Shown here piece after piece: positions 27,325-46,500 of a stretch of 46,500 bases of DNA; positions within the stretch are counted from its first letter, which is position 1, and each line of letters begins with the position of its first letter. The translations under genes and the position numbers were made by a program. The notes beneath the pieces are model-generated. The model did not search any database. It was not told the origin of the DNA and worked only from the letters and a program-made list of their open reading frames with translations. The stretch is from Cristatella mucedo (lineage: Eukaryota; Bryozoa; Phylactolaemata; Cristatellidae), in the NCBI GenBank assembly GCA_009760855.2, contig WPIO01000004.1, forward strand, positions 6,828,501-6,875,000, written 5' to 3'.

Positions 27325-28070
27325 TTACTAAAATTCGGGCATTTTTAGATAAGGACACCCCGTGTAAGTTGGTCTATGCATTTGTGACATGCCGCCTTTG
27401 CTTCTGTAACTCACTGCTTGCTGGCCTACCAGCATGTGCAATCAGTCGATTACAGCTGGTGCAAAACTCCTCAGCTAGGCTTGTCTGTTGCGAGCGTCGC
27501 AGCTACCAAGTCTCACCACTTCTCGCCCACCTGCACTGGCTACCAGTCAAGCAACGTATCTACTTCAAGGTTTTGTCGCTCACTTTTAGGTCACTTCATT
27601 TTTAGTCCCCAGCCTAACTCTCTGATCTACTCCCCCACCAGGCCAAGCATCATACCACCCACTTTTCGGAATGCAACAGTTTACTAATGCCTCGTATAAA
27701 CGTCACATCCTTTGGAGACGGTGCATATAGTTCGTATGCTCCCAAATCCTGGAACTTTCGACTTGCGTCAGTACATCCCTATGACTTAACCACATTTAAA
27801 AAGAACTTAAAAACACGCCTATTTCGGACAGCATTTAATGGGTCCCTATGATTTTTCCTTCATGCGCTTATGCGTGCTGACACTGTGCATTCATCCTCTA
27901 ACCACACTTGCATGCTGACCCTGTGCATTTCATCCCTAACTATGGTATTTATGTTGTTTGTCAAGGATGATATTACTCACCTTTCAATCGTGTTTACCTT
28001 TGCAGCAAATTTAAAGCGCTTTGAAAGAGATTGAGTTCTCTGAGGGCGCTTTATCAATTAATTATTATTA
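27325..28070 (+). mobile_element. LINE 3' copy I
   Basis: It starts near CTAAAATTCGGGCATTTTTA (K-I-R-A-F-L-D-K-D) and continues through A-C-A-I-S-R-L-Q-L-V-Q-N-S and L-H-W-L-P-V-K-Q-R to the 3' UTR and the tail GAAAGAGATTGAGTTCTCTG ... GGGCGCTTTATCAATTAATT. The coding region is open to a stop near 27604, then frameshifted. Confidence 0.9.
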
Positions 28071-28634
28071 TGTCTACTATATCATCTCTGACGGGTTTAT
28101 AGTTAAAGCCCATTCGACACCCTGAGTCGTCGTCTGCTGTTATCGCATTAGAAATCAAAGTTCTTTCTGATTGGTCCTTTTGTAACGTATGTTCTTTCCG
28201 ATCGTACCTCGAAGGCTGGACGGATGAATCAGGCCAGCTATCTGCATTCTCATTACCTTAGATTTAATTGTCAAAGAAGGCAATGTTGCGATTTGATTCG
28301 CCACCGGAAGAGATCTCGATCTCCATTGAATTGATGGATCCCAATAAAAAAGCCAGACCCAGATTATTATCAGTCTGTCGGGAATTGTCACGTGAGCGAC
28401 AACATGCTGGATTTGTCTTCCCAGTACCACTTGTTTCTGCATTTCTCTATGATCGGGAATTGTAACTACAATGAGCATAAATAGTGCAGTATCCAGCTCT
28501 CAACGCCAAGATCACTTTGAAATGTAAAACCCGAAGTCTTCTGCAAGTAGATGCATGGCTGCAACATTGTGATGCATAGTTGGCGTTTTTAGAGATTCTA
28601 TTCCAAGTCAAATGCCCATGGTAAGCAAGTATAT
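28071..28634. other. Spacer between LINE copies I and J
   Basis: Short opposing frames at 28155-28478 (minus) and 28268-28465 (plus) overlap but neither resembles a known family. Nothing else is seen. Confidence 0.45.
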
Positions 28635-29070
28635 TTTGCTTTTCGGAATCTAACTGTTTGCCTATGCCTCTAGCAAACCTCAAATCCTTTGGAGACCGTC
28701 CTTTTACTCGTATGCTTGCAAAGCTTGGTACTTACTCCCGACTTGCGTCACGACATCCCCTGACTTGACCACATTTAAAAAGAAATTAAAAACACTCCTA
28801 TTTATCTCAGCATTTAGTGAGTCCCTGTGACTCTTACTTTAAGTACTCATGCGTGCTAATACTATGAATGCTGCTGCTAACCACTCTTGCATGCTGACCA
28901 CTCTGCATTTCACTCCTAACCATTTTATTCTCGTTGCTTATTGAGCATGCTACTACTAATCATTCAATCATGCTTCCTCTGCAGCTAATGTAAAGTGCCT
29001 ACAAAGAGATTGAGTTCTCTGAGAGTGCTTTATCGTGTATTATTATTATTATTAGTAGTAGTAGTAGTAT
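28635..29070 (+). mobile_element. LINE 3' fragment, copy J
   Basis: It begins at CTTTTCGGAATCTAACTGTT, covers the W-N-S-L-P-equivalent block (decayed to TGGTACTTACTCCCGACTTG) and the 3' UTR, and ends in AGAGATTGAGTTCTCTGAGA, GTGCTTTATC and an (ATT)n/(AGT)n run. Confidence 0.85.
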
Positions 29071-29669
29071 CTTATCCATCAGAGGCAAGGACGTATTCTT
29101 GCATCCGGCAGCTGCGGCTTAGGTGCATGGGAAATAGCCGTGATTTACATTGACACATATTTAATGATCACACAGCATTTACACAACCAGTAAATCTGTG
29201 TGATCAAGTTTAAGCTAGGGGAGTGCCTGCTCTCTCGTCCGGTAATAAGTGAAGTTCATGCAGGCAACCCGAACTCGTCGTTGATTGGACAGCTAACGGG
29301 AGACACAATCTTATTTCTATGTGAAGCTTTCAGTTGAAAGCCTTTGCATCTGCCCACTTCACGCAGATATTCAGAGACGGTTACGTCAAGCCTCAAGGTT
29401 TCAATTATATTATTTTTCAGTTATACATATTTGCATTGGATTATGAGATCGTCACTCAGGCACCGGCCAAGCTGGTCTAGAACAGTTACGGCAGAACTAA
29501 GCAATAAATATTGGGTGCCTCTGGCTTTTTGTTTCACAGCCTTTAGAAAATTTGCTTAAAATATTGAGGCTTTTGAGTCCCGTTGACGATTAAATACAAA
29601 AACTTAGTTTCTTTGTGAATCACCTTAAATCACCCCGTTTAATCTATTGAACTGGCTTTCTTTCTCTTC

Positions 29670-30508
29670 TATCTAGACTTGCACTTACTTGACGATGACG
29701 CTCAGTTATACCTTTGCCTTGATCCCTTCCAGCCCTTCAGTACGTCAAATTCTCTCAACTCCATTGCTGCATGTATTGATGACATCCACGGATGAATGGC
29801 AAAAAACTTTCTTAAACTGAATGATGATAAAACCTAATTACTGGTTATCGGAAAACCATGTGTGATTACGAAATTATAAAGGCTAGGGCTTAAAATTGTC
29901 TATGGTCTACCGGTCTGTGCACTCAGGCTCTTACAAAAGCTGGTGCAAGATTCTGGGCTAGGCTTGTCTGTCGGAAACCTTGCAGCTGTCACGTGAGACC
30001 ACTTCTCTCCGACCTGCACTGGCTCTCAGGCAACCACCGCATCGACTTCGAGGTTTTGTCACTCACTTTTTGACCCCGTCATTCTTTTGCTCCAGCCTAC
30101 CTATCAGGTAACAAAAAACGAAAAATATATAATTCATTTGTATGGCGCTTTAAGAGAACTTAATCTCTATTCAGGCACTTTAAATAAGCCACGGGGATCG
30201 AGCACACGAGCCTCAGCCAGGCCGTGGTCGGGACGAGCACGTTAACCACTGGACCAAACCAGCTCGCCAGATCGACTCCTCTACTAGGCTAAGAATCGCA
30301 CCGTCCGCTTTTCGGAATCTAACTGTTTACCGATACAAACCTCAAATCCTTTGGAGCCGTACCTTAAGTTCGTATGCTCCCAGATCTTGTAACTCAATCC
30401 CTACTTGAATCACGAGATCTCCTGACTTGTCCACATTTAAAACGAAACAAAAACGCATATACTTACCACAGCGTTTGCGAGTTCCGTGTGATTCGCCCTT
30501 TATGATTT
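29670..30508 (+). mobile_element. Degraded LINE, copy K, interrupted by a SINE
   Basis: It spans from the motif C region (GACGATGACGCTCAGTTATA) through motif D. An internal deletion joins the end of motif D directly to the G-L-P-V-C-A-L-R block near 29900. The copy then runs to the W-N-S-L-P block and stops near 30508 without a tail. The family 1 SINE at 30113-30272 splits it. Confidence 0.82.
30113..30272 (-). mobile_element. SINE (family 1) inserted in LINE copy K, minus strand
   Basis: Read on the minus strand it begins GGCGAGCTGGTTTGGTCCAG with box A, then CTCGTGTGCTCGATCCCCGT as a box B-like block, and a tail GTGCCTGAATAGAGATTAAG ... AGCGCCATACAAATGAATTA with A-rich sequence. The LINE reading frame resumes at ATCGACTCCTCTACTAGGCT on the other side. 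Confidence 0.8.
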
Positions 30509-30777
30509 AAATCAGAAACCTTTCTGTAATTTCTACACTTGGGATTGTGCACCAGTGGTTATAATTTGAAACTATATAAAACTGTAGTACGGGTTCAACC
30601 TCAAAATTTAAAAATATCCGCGAAATATACAAATTCCGCATTCTGAAGCAACAATGGTCCCCCCGAGGTGCCCAGGCGGCAGCGACATTTTGAAATGCGA
30701 TAAAGCTACCGTTTCCACGATAGACTTTGCCCAACTTTAGTTCTCGATTCCTAATTATATAAAACAAACAGTGTAAA

Positions 30778-31058
30778 TAAAAATAATAATAAAAACGTAA
30801 TTGATCAAACTCCCTCGGGTAACTCAATCTCTGCCTAGACGCTTTACATAAGCTGTAAAGGAAGCGTGATCGCATGGTTATTAGTAGCACGCTCAATAAA
30901 CAACAAGAATAGCATGGTCAGTGGTGACATGAGCAGGGTCAGCATGCAAGTGTGGTTAGGGACAGCATGCACAGTGTCAGCACGCATAAGAACCCAAAGG
31001 ACGAATCACAAGGACCCACTAAATGCTGTTCTAGATAGCTTCGTTTTTAATTCTATGG
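30778..31058 (-). mobile_element. LINE 3' fragment, copy L, minus strand
   Basis: Complement of the tail (GTAACTCAATCTCTGCCTAG), the 3' UTR blocks (GTGACATGAGCAGGGTCAGC, CACAGTGTCAGCACGCATAA) and the last coding bases (GGACCCACTAAATGCTGTTC), ending near 31058. It faces copy K with about 270 bases between them. Confidence 0.88.
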
Positions 31059-31351
31059 CATAGCTCACAGGCTTTCTCGTGCTATAACACCCGATAGTCC
31101 ATTACTGCCAGCCTCAGTATACAATCGCACTGCAAGACAGCTGTCATGCCGACAACAAGCATTAAACAACTGCAGTTTCATTACAGTTGATAGCAAAGAG
31201 TGCATCAAGCTTACCAACCAATTTTCATGATACAGCACGTTCTAGTTCTCAGGCAAATACTCAAATGGTCTGGCCCGCTTTGCATTTTCCTACTAGGATA
31301 CAGTTAATATTCCTACAACAGTCGTCGCTGAAAAGCGGTTTTGATGGCCTA

Positions 31352-32150
31352 TTATAAGAAACATTGTTCCGTATTGTTCGCGATTGAGCTAATGCGTTTT
31401 GCAGCGATGGCCTCTGATGGCCCGTGCCACTGGAGGCCATGGCATTACAACACGCCATTCCAATGTCATGAGTTTAGGTGAATAAACCCGAAACACTTAT
31501 GTGTGCTAATATAAGCTATTATACACTAAACCATCTACCATTCTGCTTAAAAACCAGTGTTTCACAACACCTGTTGAGGAAATAGCTGTTTTATTTAGCA
31601 ATTGGAATATGTATGGGGGTCTGCTGGTCCGAGCTAATGGGGGCCATAGCACGGGAAAGCTCATGCGCTGAGCCATGATTTGGTTGAACGATACAGAAAA
31701 TGGCGTTTTTGTAAATTATTATCAAAACCACTGCTGCGAAAAGCTAATTGTGGAAATGGCAGCTGTATCGGATTTTCAGTTTGTAGGGAGGCTCGCAGGT
31801 CCGGGCCATTAGTGGCCGATGCATGAGATCACGAGAATGAAAGCTCACGAAATTGGGTGGGTCAAACAGGATCACTGCTTGCTATAATATGAACTTAAAA
31901 TCACTGTTTCACGAAGTATTTGTTTAACTACCAGATGTATCGTAGTATGACTGTATAACTCTGTCATTTGGGCCGTTGCATCAGAGACGGTTGCTTGAGA
32001 AAGGGCGAGGGGAAGCCCGTGCAATAATCGGTGACCGCTGCAACGACTGTTCTCCATCATTCGGAATCAAAACCGCAGTTGCACCAATTTCTTTTTAGAA
32101 ATGGTGGATGTATCGCCGTTCAAATGTATAAATAGGCTGGCTGAACTTGT
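31352..32150. repeat. Diverged tandem repeat, unit about 175 bases, four to five units
   Basis: Related blocks recur at near-constant spacing. A CTTAAAAACCAGTGTTTCAC-like start occurs at 31544, 31722, 31894 and 32067 (spacing 178, 172, 173), with a weaker one near 31352. About 80 bases into the units a GGTCCGAGCTAATGGGGGCC-like block recurs near 31418, 31626, 31798 and 31960. Units are strongly diverged from one another, so this is an old array. Confidence 0.6.
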
Positions 32151-32595
32151 AGAATCACCGAAGTTCCACAGCTTTATATTAAACCCTGGATTTGTGCATA
32201 ACCCTCTTAGCCGTCTGCCAATGTAGCCGTCTTCCTATTTGTTGATTAGTGGCACCGCCGGAGGAGGAAAGTCAGCACCAAGCTCGTGGAAAAAAAGCAG
32301 TAGGAACATTCGCTACAGCAACGAAGCTCAGAGTTGAAAATTTATTGACGCCTGCATTCGCAGGCTTTTTTCTTCACGGTATTTTGCTGCAAAATTAAAA
32401 TCATAAACCCTGCGCCAAAGATTACTTCCGTTATCGTACGAGCATTCAGCTGGCTGTGCTCTAGGAGAGACGGTTGAACATGCCTTCTGAGAAGCTTTCT
32501 CAAAATATGGGTGAACATTGCATTCAATGAAACAATGCATTCAAAGAAAATCCCTCAAAGTCTGACATGAAATTTACTGATTCAGATTTCGCATT

Positions 32596-32859
32596 ATTAA
32601 TGCTGAGGCGAAGCCGTGGTGGTGAAAGGGGTTGCAGTTGCCATCCCCTGGTCCGGTAGGTAGGCTAGTCTGACTCCCGGTCGGGCTGCAAGCGGCTATG
32701 GCCTCTATGACAAGCCACTACGGACAATTTAAGCTTGCCACGGGCGTCGGGATGATGGCCCCGAGACCCCCTTTACAAGGTTGCTCCACACCCCCCCCAG
32801 AAACCCGCTCGTCACCCTGGCGCTAAAATCCTGGCTCACCTCGGTATTAATGCTTGAGG
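32596..32859. mobile_element. GC-rich insertion flanked by a target-site-like duplication
   Basis: ATTAATGCTGAGG at 32596-32608 and ATTAATGCTTGAGG at 32846-32859 bracket about 237 bases of much higher G+C than the neighbourhood. The insert starts CGAAGCCGTGGTGGTGAAAG, where TGGTGAAAGGG fits a Pol III box A. No clear box B was found. A short nonautonomous element is the best explanation; its family is unknown. Confidence 0.5.
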
Positions 32860-34138
32860 AAACTTGACGTACCATTACTAATACCGCACCAGCCGTACAA
32901 TGCATCTTTTGTTCTTTTTGGTATCACAGTATTTGACTTGTCAGACAACAAACCATTGGAATCAATTAAATTATATAATTAAAGAAATAATTACTATATA
33001 ATTGTTTGTTGCGTTCTTTTGTCGCGGGCGCATTTGTTGGGGTTGCAAGCGTTGCACGCTTTTGTTGGCACCTTTTACGTGCGGGCTTTTCTCAGGATTG
33101 CATCGAAATAGCGAGTGGGTATTGAATTTCTTCTCAAAGTTTTTTAGTCTTTGAGATATCAAACTGTCATTAGGTCATTCAGTTCCACGCCGTTATAACC
33201 AGAGAAGGCATGGCTACCAATATAACTTAAGTTTATTACATACTAGGCTCACAAAGTAGTGATATGCATGTGACCATATGCAAATTAAACCCCACTAAGT
33301 ACTAATTTGGCAGCAAATGGTTCGTCACAGCATTTGATTGCAGCCGCACAAACTTTTTATGTCCGTAGGTGTTTATGCTTACTTAATAATGCTTGCAGTG
33401 GTCAGTAAAAAGTTGGCATATTTCAATTCCAGTGCATGAATACTAGGAGTTATAATAGCGTTTTTTTTAGAAACTTAAAAAAATGGTTACATACTTGCGC
33501 TTCAAATTAAAAGCTACCAGACGCACCACTTCGTCCACATTTTGAAGCTTACAAATAGCAAAAAAAGATTTGGGGTACGTCTTTATTCAGCATTGTAAAC
33601 ACACGTCTAGTATTACTACAACAATCAGGTCTGGATTAACCAATAATTTATGTCAGCAATGCAACTTTATTTTTTGTCCACAGCCCTACAATTGTAATAG
33701 AAAAATAATATTGTGTATTAGTTTGTGGCTTATACCACATGATTCTGAATGTCTTCAGTATATGCAAGGAATTTAGGCCTGTGAATATTGAGTACGGCCA
33801 AATAACTTCATCGTGTGCGGCAGTTCTTCTTGAAGACACGGACTGCGAACCCCAGCAAGCTGCTGTCCTCACAGACTGCAAGCTCTTACTTATTGGCCTC
33901 GCCAGCAGGAGCTTCTCTTTGGCGACAAGGCGTGATATTGTAGAAGCCGCTGTATTTCATCCGGATTAGGAGTTCCTCAAAAAATCCAGTTGAATTTAGC
34001 CACGACCTATGATTTTGGTCCGGCTCCGCGGTTGCCTTGGTTACCAAGTGAATCTACGTTTGAGCATGTTCTTTCACACCCGCCGACTCTCATTTCCATC
34101 GCAGCTCTCACTTCGTACACTTCCAAGCGTGGCCATTT
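32860..34138. other. Region downstream of the cadherin stop; possible 3' UTR
   Basis: On the minus strand this follows the TGA at 34139. A plus-strand TTTATT near 33668 (AATAAA on the minus strand) could be the polyadenylation signal, giving a 3' UTR of about 450-500 bases. The rest is AT-rich and unassigned. Confidence 0.35.
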
Positions 34139-45717
<11,579 letters not shown>

Positions 45718-46315
45718 CTAAAACGGCACACACTGAATTCTTGCAAACGAGTATTTGGAGTAACCACATTATGGTGTGCATGAACATGTTCCAGGCGACA
45801 TGTGCGATATAGGCGAAGATGTGCAGTAAAAGCCAAAGCAATTTAGCGTGAGAAAGCATGCAAGAGCTCAAAGACATCAAGCAGATATCTGGTGGGAAGT
45901 TTTACTTAAGCAAAAGAGAATAGTCAGTGAGAATCACCTAAGGATGCAAAACAGTTCCTTATCCAAGGGATCTAGACTTTGCTGACGTTGCACACAATCA
46001 ACTTTCCTTCTAAATCGGCACCAATTTTGGCCCGAAACCATAAGTTATCACATCTTGAGAAGGGGAGTTAAGTCGGCTGACTATCAATGAAGCTGAAGTT
46101 TTTTTAATTTTTAGGCTCTTAATTGGACTGCCGACCAATCAAAGCCATGGGGCTTGACGCCGCCAAAATAAAAACGCCTGATGCTCGTGGGCTCTAGTTC
46201 TATTGAAGCGTTAAGAGCAAATCTTTGATCAAGAAATGCTATGCATTGCACACACCTAATTATTTTCAACGCAGAAGACGCCTTGCTTCTATTTATTAAA
46301 TCCACCATAGAGCGA

Positions 46316-46375
46316 CTAACGGCACACATTGCTTAGCACTATATACACATACACCCCTAACGGCACACATTACTT
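46316..46375 (+). repeat. Short direct repeat, 41-base period
   Basis: CTAACGGCACACATT plus a related following stretch occurs at 46316 and 46357. Confidence 0.7.
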
Positions 46376-46500
46376 AGAGCTATGCAATTTCTGAAATATG
46401 GTTATAAACTTTTTGAAATATAGCAAAATATATACTGTTTAAACTATATATATTTTTATCTTCCTTTATTAATAATCTTCTCTTACTAATGTACAACGAT

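Noticed and set aside
31352-32150. CRISPR-like array
   Set aside because: Repeats are long, diverged and lack the constant short-repeat/unique-spacer pattern; the window is eukaryotic.
46111-46329. Minus-strand 72-codon frame as a further upstream cadherin exon
   Set aside because: The translation lacks cadherin strand motifs, and no strong splice pair in phase 0 was found.

Overview
This window looks like a nuclear genome segment from a metazoan animal. It has GT-AG introns with in-phase exons, CR1/L2-type non-LTR retrotransposons ending in (ATT)n tails, tRNA-derived SINEs and long (AT)n and (GA)n/(CT)n microsatellites. There is no sign of bacterial operon structure. The species cannot be told from the sequence. 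The LINE reverse transcriptase style is common in marine invertebrates, lancelets, cnidarians and fish (impression from memory, not tested).

Layout. About 1-31 kb is gene-poor and holds many copies of one LINE family in both orientations. The best copy (769-2350) keeps the reverse transcriptase with a YADD catalytic box and a single premature stop. The other copies are 5'-truncated and degraded. A fragment of a second LINE lineage lies at 3848-4272. One SINE family (2688, 14709, 30113) ends in a tail that resembles the LINE tail, and two of its copies sit inside older LINE copies. A second SINE-like pair lies at 10573 and 11088. A large inverted repeat, with 820-bp arms about 98% identical, occupies 19194-22320. 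A diverged tandem repeat with a unit of about 175 bp lies at 31352-32150. A GC-rich insertion bounded by a target-site-like duplication lies at 32596-32859.

About 34-46 kb on the minus strand holds the only real protein-coding gene I can support: the 3' half of a multi-exon cadherin. Reading from high to low coordinates there is a cadherin-repeat exon, four exons resembling the membrane-adjacent domain of tip-link type cadherins (PCDH15/CDH23/Cad99C-like), a transmembrane exon, a short cytoplasmic exon and a long C-terminal exon. The last exon ends in Asn-Ser-Ala-Ile, which fits a class I PDZ ligand. All eight exons join in frame, although exon 5 and one acceptor are less certain. The 5' part of the gene lies beyond the right edge of the window. 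The last intron (about 5.5 kb) holds a degraded LINE, a long CT microsatellite and a possible small cassette exon.

The rest appears to be intergenic or intronic sequence, and the long gaps are described individually. All homology statements come from reading the translations; no database search was run.
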